DNA of 57,299 nucleotides from Mycoplasmatales bacterium. Lineage in GTDB: Bacteria > Bacillota_I > Bacilli_A > Mycoplasmatales > JABABV01. The position numbers and the translations under genes were made by a program. The stretch covers positions 1-57,299 of the forward strand of contig JABABV010000005.1 of the NCBI GenBank assembly GCA_014238055.1, given 5' to 3'. Position 1 is the stretch's first letter. Every line of letters begins with the position of its first letter. This document shows, in pieces, positions 14,907-23,237 of this stretch. The notes under the pieces are model-generated. The model had not been told where the DNA came from, did not search any database, and saw only the letters and a program-made list of their open reading frames with translations.

Positions 14907-15395
14907 TTAAATTAAAATATTTAAATCATCGTACTTTTTTAAACATTTTTTTAATAATAATAAAAAATTAGCAGTTGTAATCGATTTATGACTATCTTTA
15001 TGATCAATAACTATTTTAGAATTTTTAATATTTTTATAAATCAATTTATTAATGCTACGATAATCTTTATATTCGATTCGACCAATATGTTTTTTTTCGA
15101 TTATTTTTTGGTCTCAATTAAATTGTTCAGTCCCAAAAACAGTTTTATATTTTAAATTAACATTTTCATTATAAAATTTTATTTCATAATATTTTTGATT
15201 ATGTTCTTTAAAATAATTACTTCGACGATTATTTTTAATAATCGTTCAATTTGATAATAATTTAATCGAACTTCCTTGAGTGGTATAGATATGCCTGTCA
15301 CTAATAGCAATAACTAAATAAGGGTGATGGCCACCTTCATGTTGTTCATAAATTCCATAAATATCACCGATCCTTATTTTGGTTTTTTGTTTCAT
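14907..15395 (-). CDS. Small cytosolic protein, possible PemK/MazF-like fold
   Basis: The product is 162 residues, basic, with no signal peptide or membrane segment. The N-terminus has GDIYGI (10-15), then GGHHPYLVIAISD (21-33). This resembles the PemK/MazF pattern GD-hydrophobic ... G-x-x-P-x-LV-hydrophobic-S that builds the first strands of the toxin SH3-like barrel. The rest, including a Lys-rich C-terminus, shows no clear match. No small antitoxin gene is adjacent, which speaks against a classical type II pair. I therefore offer the fold only as a weak hypothesis; a mollicute-specific RNA-binding or regulatory protein is equally possible. Confidence 0.6.
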
Positions 15396-15487
15396 AATAC
15401 AAATCCTCTCATTTCAAATCGTTCATTCGTCTACTTATATTATATTAAGTTAATTAAAAATAACCAAATCTAAAATTTGTAAACATA

Positions 15488-15519
15488 AAAAAATCACTAT
15501 TTTGAAATAGTGATTTTTA
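15488..15519 (-). terminator. Terminator between two minus-strand genes
   Basis: A perfect stem (AAAAATCACTATTT / AAATAGTGATTTTT) with a 2-4 base loop lies 32 bases past the stop of the membrane-protein gene at 15551-16225 and isolates it from the gene downstream. Confidence 0.8.
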
Positions 15520-15550
15520 ATATTATTTGATAGTTATTTAAAACAAAAAA

Positions 15551-16225
15551 TTAATTTTGATTTAAAGAATTATCGTTGGCGTTGAAATTATTATGTAAAT
15601 TATTAGCTCTTTGTTTTATAATTAAATTAATTCTAGTAATTGAATTATAACTAGTAATATATTTTACTATTCAAACGATTCAATTAATTAATATTGCTAA
15701 AAATCCAATAACAATAATTCCTAACATTGCTCCAGTTGCATGAAATAATTGTGCTTCATTAACTTTAGATGAATTTGTTGCTACCATAGCAGACACCGAT
15801 ACAAATAAAGTTATAATAAGGAAAAATCCAATTACAAAACCAATTATTAAATATATAAAAGTTGCTTTATCACGTTTATTACCAATTGCATATTTTTGAT
15901 TACGTAAATTACTGATTTCAAGATCATCATGATAAGCTAACTCTAAAGCTAAGGGATGATTTGAATTTTTTAAATTACTGATATCAGCATTTTTTAAAAC
16001 TGATTCTAATAGTAAACGATCGTTTTTAATACTAAAATAAATTACGATATAACCTATAAATCAAACTAAGACAAATATCGCGAATAAAAAATTTAATACT
16101 GGAATAAGTCCAATAATAATTCCTGCCATCATAATAAATGTAGCGATATCTCTCATTTTAGATTTCTTTTCAATTCTATCTTGTAACACTAAAGCCCCAC
16201 TATTATCATTGGGATAATTATTCAT
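15551..16225 (-). CDS. Four-helix integral membrane protein of unknown function
   Basis: The product is 224 residues. Hydrophobic segments fall near 27-45 and 48-66, then after a charged central loop near 121-143 and 163-187, giving about four membrane helices. The loop (about 67-118) is hydrophilic. No known family is recognised. The ATG is preceded by AGGA about 7 bases upstream. Directly upstream of that site lie three perfect 12-bp tandem repeats, which could alter translation if the copy number changes. A -10 box (TATAAT, 16312-16317) lies about 90 bases upstream, and the gene ends in its own terminator, so it is probably monocistronic. Confidence 0.7.
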
Positions 16226-16236
16226 ATTAATCCTAC

Positions 16237-16272
16237 TTTCTTAATTTTTTTCTTAATTTTTTTCTTAATTTT
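16237..16272. repeat. Three perfect 12-bp tandem repeats
   Basis: The unit TTTCTTAATTTT occurs exactly three times in a row. It lies 11 bases upstream of the start codon of the minus-strand membrane protein (16225), between its probable -10 box and its ribosome binding site, a position where copy-number slippage could affect expression. Confidence 0.9.
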
Positions 16273-16342
16273 ATTTTTAAATGTATTTAAATATACATTA
16301 TAAGCAAAAAAATTATATCACAAAAAATAGCTCTTAACTAAT

Positions 16343-16353
16343 TATGTTATAAT
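16343..16353 (+). promoter_or_regulatory. Extended -10 promoter of the plus-strand membrane-protein gene
   Basis: TATG-T-TATAAT is an extended -10 element on the plus strand, about 80 bases upstream of the GTG start at 16433. No good -35 is seen, as expected for this promoter class. The opposite-strand TATAAT at 16312-16317 makes this a divergent promoter region. Confidence 0.5.
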
Positions 16354-16432
16354 TAACATATATAAAAAGAAATAATAACTAGACACTTTTAAATTAATAT
16401 TAATCATAATTTTAATTAAAAGGGGGGTTGCC

Positions 16433-17137
16433 GTGGAAAAAGATAATTCACAAACTCATGGTACTAATGTTTATCAAAATATAGTTAATAAATATCGTCA
16501 AAACGATACTGATTATCAAGGCGTAAAAGAAATTAAATTTTCATTATCAAGAAGAATTAATTTAACAGTTCTTGGATTTGTCATAATTTCAGGACTATTA
16601 ACTAATTGTTTAGCGTCAATAGTTAATGTATGTTTTATCGGTAGTCCTAATTCTGTATATGTTAATTATTGAGTTGGTCTAGACGTTACTGATCTATCGT
16701 TTCATTGAGCATTATCATGAATGGTTATTTTATTTAGTTTACGTTTATCTCATATTAAAAATCAAATAAATTATTATTATGTTTTATGAATTTTACTTTC
16801 AATTCATCAATCTTGAGATTCTCTAACTGGTTTTTATTATTTGTTTTATCCCGGTTTAACTCATGTTAAAAATACTCACATTAATGGATTGGGCTATAGT
16901 TTAGTCGTTCTATCTTTATCAGTTGGATCTATAACATCGTTTTTAACTTTATGTTTCAGCGTAATTGCTTTGTTTAATTTACCAGAAAAATATGTTCCTA
17001 AAACTGATTTAGGTAAAAAAATTAAACATCGTCAAAAAGTTAGAGAAGATAAAATTATTGCTAAAATTAAACTTCGTCGCGAATCAAAAATTCGTAAACA
17101 TCACGAAAAAGAACTAAAAATAAAAAACCTACAATAA
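16433..17137 (+). CDS. Multi-pass membrane protein with basic C-terminal tail (only plus-strand gene)
   Basis: The product is 234 residues. A hydrophilic N-terminus (1-40) is followed by hydrophobic segments near 43-69, 89-103, 114-128 and 157-183, then a strongly basic, coiled-coil-like tail from about 190 (KKIKHRQKVREDKIIAK ...). GTG was chosen as start because AGGGGGG lies about 6 bases upstream and no ATG fits. Its last codons (LQ-stop) lie inside the terminator hairpin, with the stop in the loop. I do not recognise the family. It faces away from every other gene in the window. Confidence 0.75.
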
Positions 17138-17155
17138 TAGTAGGTTTTTTATTTT
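17123..17155 (+). terminator. Bidirectional terminator overlapping a stop codon
   Basis: The stem AAAAAACCTAC / GTAGGTTTTTT has the TAA stop (17135-17137) of the plus-strand gene in its loop. T and A runs on both sides let it also end the converging rplK-rplA transcript, whose last stop is at 17166. Confidence 0.85.
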
Positions 17156-17165
17156 TAAAAAATTA

Positions 17166-17843
17166 TTAGTTTGAGTTAACTTTTACTCCAGGACCCATTG
17201 TTGCTGAAATAACAACATTAGTAATGAAGTTACCTTTAACAACGCTTGGACGAGATTTTTTAACTGACTCTAAAAGAAAATTAAAGTTTTCTAATAAATC
17301 TTTTTCTGAGAATGAAACTTTACCGATAATAGTATGTAAGTTACCATCTTTATCAGCACGGAAAGTAATTTTCCCTTTTTTAATTTCATTAACTGCTTTA
17401 GTTAAATCGTTAGTAACTGTTCCAACTTTAGGGTTAGGCATTAAACCTTTAGGACCTAAAATTTTTCCAAAACGACCTAATGTAGGCATCATTGCTGGTG
17501 TTGCAATAATAACATCATAATTAAAACTTGAAGCTTTAACGATTTCTGCTACTTCGTCTTTAGAAATAACTTTATCAGCTTTAGCAGCAACTGCATCTTT
17601 AGCAGCGTCGCCTTCAGCAACTACTAGAATTTTTTGACTTCTACCAGTTCCGTGAGGTAAAACTAATGCTCCACGAATTTGTTGTTCAGCATGACGAGTA
17701 TCAATATTTAAATTAAATGCAATATTAATTGTTGCATCAAAATTTACAACTGAAGTTTTTTTAACTAATGCGATTGCATCAGTTGCAGAATAACGAACAT
17801 CTAAGTCGTTATTTTTTAATATATCTTGATATTTTTTTCCCAT
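17166..17843 (-). CDS. rplA: Ribosomal protein L1
   Basis: The product is 225 residues, close to the usual 230. The L1 core is clear: DATINIAFNLNID near the N-terminus, LPHGTGR, the signature around ATPAMMPTLGRFGKILGPKGLMPNPKVGT and FRADKDGNLHTIIGKVSF. L1 binds 23S rRNA at the E-site stalk and in many bacteria represses the L11-L1 operon through its mRNA. The ATG lies 8 bases after the rplK stop, so the two are co-translated. The converging hairpin at 17123-17155 ends the transcript. Confidence 0.98.
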   Translation of the reverse strand: MGKKYQDILKNNDLDVRYSATDAIALVKKTSVVNFDATINIAFNLNIDTRHAEQQIRGALVLPHGTGRSQKILVVAEGDAAKDAVAAKADKVISKDEVAEIVKASSFNYDVIIATPAMMPTLGRFGKILGPKGLMPNPKVGTVTNDLTKAVNEIKKGKITFRADKDGNLHTIIGKVSFSEKDLLENFNFLLESVKKSRPSVVKGNFITNVVISATMGPGVKVNSN

Positions 17844-17851
17844 GTTAATAC

Positions 17852-18298
17852 CTACTTACCTTTCTTAGCATTGCTATCAGGTGTAATACCTTCTACTACA
17901 ATACCCATATTACGAGCAGTACCAGCAATTATTTTGATTGCTTGGTCAATATTATTTGTGTTTAAATCAGGTAGTTTATATTCTGCGATTTTACGCACTT
18001 CATCAACTGAAATAGTTGCTACTGGATCAGTAGAACCTGTTTTTCCACCTTTTTCAATATTAGCTGCTTTTAAAAGTAAGTTAGATGCTGGTGTTGTTTT
18101 TAAAATAAAGTCAAATGATTTATCATCATATGCAGTAATAACAACTGGCACAACTGTTCCTTGGCGATCTTTAGTAGCATCGTTAAATTGTTTCGTAAAT
18201 TCTGGCATACGAATTCCTAGAGATGCTAACTCAGGACCTGGTTTTGCTTGTCCACCTTTAAATTGCAATTTTGCAATTCGTTTAATTTTTTTAGCCAC
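17852..18298 (-). CDS. rplK: Ribosomal protein L11
   Basis: The product is 148 residues, slightly longer than the usual 141. Conserved parts are the N-terminal IAKLQFKGGQAKPGPELASLGI-type region with Pro-Gly-Pro, and the C-terminal 23S-binding domain ending in IIAGTARNMGI. L11 sits at the GTPase-associated centre and binds the stringent-response factor. The start is GTG, preceded by AAGGAGG at a good distance. It is first in the rplK-rplA operon and is preceded by a leader with two small hairpins, a plausible place for L1 autoregulation. Confidence 0.97.
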   Translation of the reverse strand: MAKKIKRIAKLQFKGGQAKPGPELASLGIRMPEFTKQFNDATKDRQGTVVPVVITAYDDKSFDFILKTTPASNLLLKAANIEKGGKTGSTDPVATISVDEVRKIAEYKLPDLNTNNIDQAIKIIAGTARNMGIVVEGITPDSNAKKGK

Positions 18299-18400
18299 GA
18301 GTATTCCTCCTTAAATTTATCTGTTTTAATAAATACTCTGCGTAGTAATAACGTTACTTCGTAACTTCTACTCACTAATAAATAGTGTTTTATAATTATA
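18299..18400 (-). promoter_or_regulatory. Leader and probable -10 box of rplK-rplA
   Basis: A TATAAT box on the minus strand (18395-18400) would start a leader of about 90 bases. It contains two hairpins, CACTA-TTTAT-TAGTG (18373-18387) and GTTAC-GAA-GTAAC (18353-18365), the latter within a longer imperfect stem. L1 is known to repress its operon by binding such leaders in other bacteria; that this one does so is inference. The -35 region is weak. Confidence 0.4.
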
Positions 18401-18410
18401 TCATAAAACT

Positions 18411-18444
18411 AATGATTAAAGAAATCATCTTATCTTTAATCATT
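18411..18444 (-). terminator. Possible weak terminator downstream of the LicD gene
   Basis: An 11-bp stem (AATGATTAAAG / CTTTAATCATT) with a 12-base loop is followed on the minus strand by only four T. It lies about 240 bases beyond the licD-like stop and just upstream of the rplK -10 box. Confidence 0.35.
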
Positions 18445-18685
18445 GTTTTAACTTTCATCTATGTTAATAGCATTAATGTTAAATTTTTTCCAAAAGTATA
18501 TTGTTTTGATAATTTAATCGTCTCTAAATTCCTATGTGTATTATAATTTTTTAAATTTTTAATATATATAGTAATTTTTGTTTATAGAATTATAAATATA
18601 TTAAATTATCTATAACCAAAATTATTATTTATTAGATTGTATAAAAACTAATATTATTTACAAATTTTCCTTATAACGCATACAT
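18445..18685. other. Intergenic AT-rich stretch without a visible gene
   Basis: Together with the rplK leader this makes a 387-base gap. In this part I see no open frame with a ribosome binding site and no strong structure; it is probably the 3' untranslated region of the LicD-type gene. Confidence 0.4.
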
Positions 18686-19606
18686 TTATTCTTCTAGTTT
18701 ATGAGTCATTACTCTTTCAACAACAGGAGGCATTAAATTATAATCAAAATTATTATTAGTATTAATTTGAGGCGCTATTTTTGAAAAAATTTTATTTAAA
18801 ACTTTGTCATAGTTTTTTAACATATAATATTTTCTACCTTCAAATTCAGTTTCAAATAGATCATTAACATCTGATTTCAATAATTTAAATTCATATTTAT
18901 TTTTTCTATTGTAATCGAAGAAAGCACTTGGATAATAATAATGATTACTTTTTGATTTACTATAAAAAATTCTGTTATACATTTTTATAATAAATCAAAT
19001 TGGTGTAATTAAAACAATTGGTTTTCCAAAAATATAAATAAGCTTATTCATTATGCTAAGCTCTCTAAACTGTATTGCCATAGATTTATTAATTTTTGTA
19101 GAAACTCATACACAAAACTTTATTTTTAAAATATTATAGATTAATTTTAATTTTCGTCGTGGTGCTGTTACCGATATCAAAATATCTAAAAATCCATTTT
19201 GTTTATCTTTACAATAATAAAAATCATCAGAAATAAATTCAGAATTTGTTGAAAAAAATATTTTACACATTGGACGAGCATATTTTTTATCAGTTCAATC
19301 AAAAAATTTTATTTGATTACTATTCTTAAATTTTTTATTAAAAATTTTTTTAAATTTTAAAAAATCTTTAAAATTCATAATTATATCAATATCATCATCT
19401 CAAGGAATAAACCCTTGATGACGAACTGCTCCTAGCATACTTCCGCCAATTAAAGAATATTTAATATTATTATTTTTACAAATGTCATGACATATATCCA
19501 TAATTGTTAATAAATTTTTTTGAATTAAAGCTAACTTTTTAATATCGCTTTTAGACATATTAACTTCTACAGATTTATATATATTTATATTATTATTTTC
19601 CATCAT
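18686..19606 (-). CDS. LicD-family nucleotidyltransferase-fold transferase (phosphocholine-type)
   Basis: The product is 306 residues. The LicD signature is complete: [22 protein letters not shown] at 54-75, with the GG/S pair and metal-binding Asp70-Asp74, encoded with TGA for the Trp. Members transfer phosphocholine or similar phospho-groups onto surface glycans or glycolipids. A hydrophobic patch near 185-207 (KLIYIFGKPIVLITPIWFII) suggests membrane association. The start is the first of two adjacent ATGs, after AAGGA. No choline kinase or cytidylyltransferase gene is nearby, so the donor pathway is unseen. Glycolipid modification is the likely role, by analogy with phosphocholine lipids known from some mycoplasmas. 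Confidence 0.85.
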
Positions 19607-19783
19607 TAAAGTCCTTATTTTAAAAGTTGCTGTTTATTGAATTACATAAAAAAATATAAAATATTAATTAACATTTTATATTTTTAAAAATTATATCATT
19701 ATAGATAATCATTGTCTAATAATTATCAAGTAAATGATTAGATATCCTTTTATAAAGTAATCTATAGATTTTTTACAATCTTC

Positions 19784-20749
19784 TTAAGTAGTACTATTTC
19801 ATTCCTTATGAAGTCCTCTACCGCCATATATATTATTTTTAGTTTTATCTTTGCTATTAGTAAAAGTGGCTGTATGACTTTCTGGAGTTCCATCACTCTT
19901 AGCGGTAAATGTAAAACTCATTGTTTTAGCTTTGTCATCAGTAACTATTTTTCCTCAAGTATAATCTTTAATATTTTTGTCATCAAGACCTCCATCCTTT
20001 AACACTCAACTTCTAAGGAGATCTGAATCCTTTCCGCTATAAGTGTAATTAACGTTAGCTTTTCAAGTATCGTAAGTATAATTAATCGCTCATTGATACG
20101 GATCGTATTCGCCGCTACCTTTTCAAGTTAAAGTTAAATCTATACTAAATTGTACTGGAGCAAATTGAACAAGAAACACTATAGAATCTAAAACTAGATG
20201 CATTGTAATCGTATCTTTACCGTTATCACTAAAGCTAGAAGCTAGTTTTGATGGTATTAAAGCTCCCAGAGTAAAGCCATCGCTATCAAAATTAATGTTC
20301 ATATTAGGTAAACTATGACCATTAATTTTAGCTTGTGTAAACGTTAATCAAGTCTCAAGAAAAGAATGAGATTCTGCTTCGGTTTTAAAATTTGCAAAAT
20401 CATTAACTTTTAAAATTTCTCAATCATCAACTTTGTATTCTTTATTTTTAACGTAAGTCGCTCTTGCTAAAACAGTTTTATTAATCGTTTCATTAGTTAA
20501 TTTATAAGTAACTGAACTACTTTCAGTAGAGTCTAATTTTTTCTTAAAATGTTGACTACCGTCAGTTTTTCAATCTTTTACTTTTAATGCCTTAGCGATA
20601 TTTAGAGCAACTTCTTTATCAGCGGCTTTTTTAAAATCATCGAATGAATATTTTTGACCACAACTAATAACGCTTAAACTAGCAGTTCCTACTGAGACGA
20701 TCCCGGCAGAAGCAGTTAATAGTTTAAATATTTTTTTTGATTTTTTCAT
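19784..20749 (-). CDS. Lipoprotein, paralogue of the one at 13640-14848
   Basis: The product is 321 residues. The signal MKKSKKIFKLL... ends in the lipobox VISC with Cys30 as the lipidation site. The mature part starts with a helical segment (FDDFKKAADKEVALNIAKAL) and continues as a Ser/Thr/Lys-rich, probably beta-rich, exterior domain. It shares the signal pattern and the EYKxxDW segment with the lipoprotein at 13640-14848. Two overlapping ATGs exist; the downstream one (20747-20749) is in the long frame, while the upstream one stops after nine codons. Function is unknown; surface exposure and antigenic roles are usual for such mollicute families. Confidence 0.8.
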
Positions 20750-20792
20750 TCATTAATCACATCCTCATTAAATTAGAATATTAATTGACACT

Positions 20793-21197
20793 TTAATATT
20801 TAATAATCACGGCAGTTCCATAAGCAAAGAAATTAACAAATCCTTGAACGTTATCAACATCAATTCTAAAACTGATAACAGCATTAGCGCCAACTGCGGC
20901 AGCTTTTTCGCGAATTTCTTCAATAATTTTAGCACGATTCATTTTCATTAATTTAATTTGCCCTTGCAAACGGCCACCGACTAAACTTTTTAGTCCTGAT
21001 CCAATTGTACTGAACACATTACGACTAACGACTAATGTTGCTGTCACTAGTTCAACGTATTTAACTGTTTTGGCATCGTGTATAAATCCTGTAGTTAGCA
21101 ATTCAACATCACTTGGGTTTTTAACAATTACTTTACGATTTTTAGTATCTAATTTATCAATTTTAACAGGTGTTTTTTTATCTTGCACTTTATCCAT
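20793..21197 (-). CDS. UPF0145/YbjQ-family protein, copy 1
   Basis: The product is 134 residues. The YbjQ-type core is clear from about 33: LLTTGFIHDAKTVKYVELVTATLVVSRNVFSTIGSG, then GGRLQGQIKLM and GANAVISFRIDVDNV, ending FFAYGTAVIIKY. Family members form small oligomeric barrels sometimes called heavy-metal-binding, but no biochemical role is established. Compared with the copy at 21351-21686 this one has a 32-residue Lys-rich N-terminal extension. ATG follows AAGGAG. The two copies lie head to tail downstream of phoU, with a terminator between them. Confidence 0.85.
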   Translation of the reverse strand: MDKVQDKKTPVKIDKLDTKNRKVIVKNPSDVELLTTGFIHDAKTVKYVELVTATLVVSRNVFSTIGSGLKSLVGGRLQGQIKLMKMNRAKIIEEIREKAAAVGANAVISFRIDVDNVQGFVNFFAYGTAVIIKY

Positions 21198-21298
21198 AAA
21201 AATCTCCTTAATAAATTAATATCAATATAAAAATAATTATAAAATAGATTTGCTTATATATTAATTATATCATTTTCTAAAATTGCTAAATACGCATA

Positions 21299-21333
21299 AA
21301 AAAAACTACTATATATAAAATAGTAGTTTTTTT
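21299..21333 (-). terminator. Terminator of the pst-phoU-UPF0145 transcript
   Basis: A perfect 12-bp stem (AAAAACTACTAT / ATAGTAGTTTTT) with a 7-base loop lies 18 bases past the UPF0145 stop at 21351 and is flanked by A and T runs. Confidence 0.85.
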
Positions 21334-21350
21334 TATTAAATTTAATTAAA

Positions 21351-21686
21351 TTATTTAATTAAAACAGCTGTTGCATAACCGAAAAAGTTCATAACACCGT
21401 TAACATCATCAACATCAATTCGTAATCCGACAACAGCATTAGCTCCTTGTTGGAACGCTTTGTTACGAATTTCTCCTAAAAGTTGTGAACGATAATTTTC
21501 CATTAATTTAATTTGACCTTCTAAACGGCCTCCGATGATACTTTTAAATCCTGAACCCATCGTACTAAACATATTACGACTCACGACTAAAGAAGAACTA
21601 ACAAAGTTAACATATTCAACTGATTTAGCTCCTTGAACAACACCGGTAGTAAAAATTTTCACTTGGCTTGCGCTAGTAATATTCAT
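21351..21686 (-). CDS. UPF0145/YbjQ-family protein, copy 2
   Basis: The product is 111 residues, the normal family length. It contains the conserved VVQGAKSVEYVNFVSSSLVVSRNMFSTMGSG-type N-terminal half, GGRLEGQIKLM and GANAVVGLRIDVDDV. It is clearly paralogous to the neighbouring 134-residue protein. It starts 45 bases after the phoU stop with no terminator in between, so it is probably the last gene of the phosphate operon. A link to phosphate is only suggested by position. The function of the family is unknown. Confidence 0.88.
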   Translation of the reverse strand: MNITSASQVKIFTTGVVQGAKSVEYVNFVSSSLVVSRNMFSTMGSGFKSIIGGRLEGQIKLMENYRSQLLGEIRNKAFQQGANAVVGLRIDVDDVNGVMNFFGYATAVLIK

Positions 21687-21731
21687 TTAAAAATCCTTCT
21701 TTCTTCTTTTCTTCTTTTACAACGTACTTTA

Positions 21732-22415
21732 CTATTCTAACACATTATTTCAAACGTCAATTCTTTTTCCAGTTGAAATATAATAAAACGATTCACAAAT
21801 ACTAGTAACGTGATCGCCAATTCTTTCAACAGCACGGAGAGCAATAATTAGTTTTACGCGTCTTTCAACGGCATTATTATCAGTTAAACTAATTTTTAAT
21901 TTAATTGCTTGTTTTAAAGCTTTTTTATATTCAGCATCAACTAAATCATCAGCTTCTACTAATTGACGGACTTTTTCTTGATCTTCATTTAATAAAACTT
22001 TTTCTAAATCGGCTAAATTTTTGAAAGCGGAACGGAATGCTTTATTAATAATTGCAATATATTTTGGATATTCATTAAAATTAATAATAAAGAAAGCGAT
22101 CGTTGAGGCATAATTACCTAAGCGTTCTAACGATTTAGCAATTTGAGCATAAGATAACGTACGACGTAAATCTTTTCCAACTGGATTTTGAGCAAAAACA
22201 AATGCGACATCATCTAATAAACTATTATAAATACGATGTAATTCTAAACGATTACGTAATACTTTACTTGAAAGTTCATTTGATTGCAGACTTTTATTAC
22301 TATTTAGTGATTTTTTAATTAAAGTATGTTCGTTTAAAATTAATTCGTAAAAATCAATAATCAATGATTTTAATTCACGGACATTACTATTAATAATTGT
22401 TACTTTTTTATCCAT
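21732..22415 (-). CDS. phoU: Phosphate transport regulator PhoU
   Basis: The product is 227 residues, the usual PhoU size. It is all-helical with the two repeated three-helix modules; the E/D-rich signature sequences are visible (ERLGNYASTIAFFI near 117 and AVERIGDHVTSICE near 205). PhoU restrains the Pst transporter and, where present, its histidine kinase. I chose the ATG at 22413-22415 because GGAGGA sits about 8 bases upstream; an in-frame ATG at 22430 would include that site inside the coding region. The last residues follow a TGA-encoded Trp and the stop is TAG. It follows pstB by 23 bases. Confidence 0.93.
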
Positions 22416-22438
22416 TATCATTTCCTCCATTTTGTCAT

Positions 22439-23221
22439 TTATCCTTGACGACCTCTAATATAATTATCAGTTCGTTTATCTTTAGGACCAGTAAAGATTT
22501 TTTTAGTTTTTCCTGATTCAATTAATTCTCCTAAATAGAAGAAAGCTGCTTTATCAGAAATACGCGCTGCTTGTTGCATTGAATGCGTTACGATAACGAT
22601 CGTATAATTACGTTTTAATTCTAAAATTAATTGTTCAATTTTTTTAGTAGCGATTGGATCTAGTGCTGAAGTTGGTTCATCCATTAATAATACTTCTGGA
22701 CGCATCGTGATCGCTCTAGCGATACATAAACGTTGTTGTTGTCCACCAGATAACTCTAATGCTGAATGATTCATAATATCTTTAACTTCATCTCATAGAG
22801 CCGCTCCAATTAATGCTTCTTCTACTAATTTATCAAGTTCTTGTTTCTTTTTAATTCCATGAGCACGCGGACCGAAAGCGACGTTATCATAAATCGACAT
22901 TGGGAAGGGATTTGGTTTTTGGAAAACCATTCCTACTCGAGTACGCAATTCAATAACACTTTGTTTTTTATGATAAATGTTTTCGCTATCAAGATTGATC
23001 AAACCTTTAATTTTAATTCCTGGAATCGTATCGTTCATACGATTAAGACATCTTAAGAAAGTTGACTTTCCACAACCAGAAGGACCAATTAAAGAAATAA
23101 CTTCTTTTTTAAAAATATCGATATTGATATTTTTTAAAGCTTGCTTTTCACCATTTTTATATCAAAAGCTTAAATCTTTAACTTCAAAAATAACTTTTTT
23201 CGTTGTTTTTTCTTTTGCCAT
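22439..23221 (-). CDS. pstB: Phosphate ABC transporter ATP-binding protein
   Basis: The product is 260 residues. The Walker A motif GPSGCGKST is at 46-54, the signature LSGGQQQR at 157-164 and Walker B LLMDEP at 178-183, followed by the switch His in [13 protein letters not shown]. The PstB-specific [23 protein letters not shown] region confirms the assignment. It powers phosphate uptake with the fused permease PstCA and binding protein PstS. The ATG has GGATGAG upstream. It lies 16 bases after the pstCA stop in the order pstS-pstCA-pstB-phoU. Confidence 0.97.
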
Positions 23222-23237
23222 ATTTTCTCATCCTTCT

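Noticed and set aside
22416-22430. Upstream ATG as the start of phoU
   Set aside because: It would place the good GGAGGA ribosome site inside the coding sequence; the ATG at 22413-22415 fits better.
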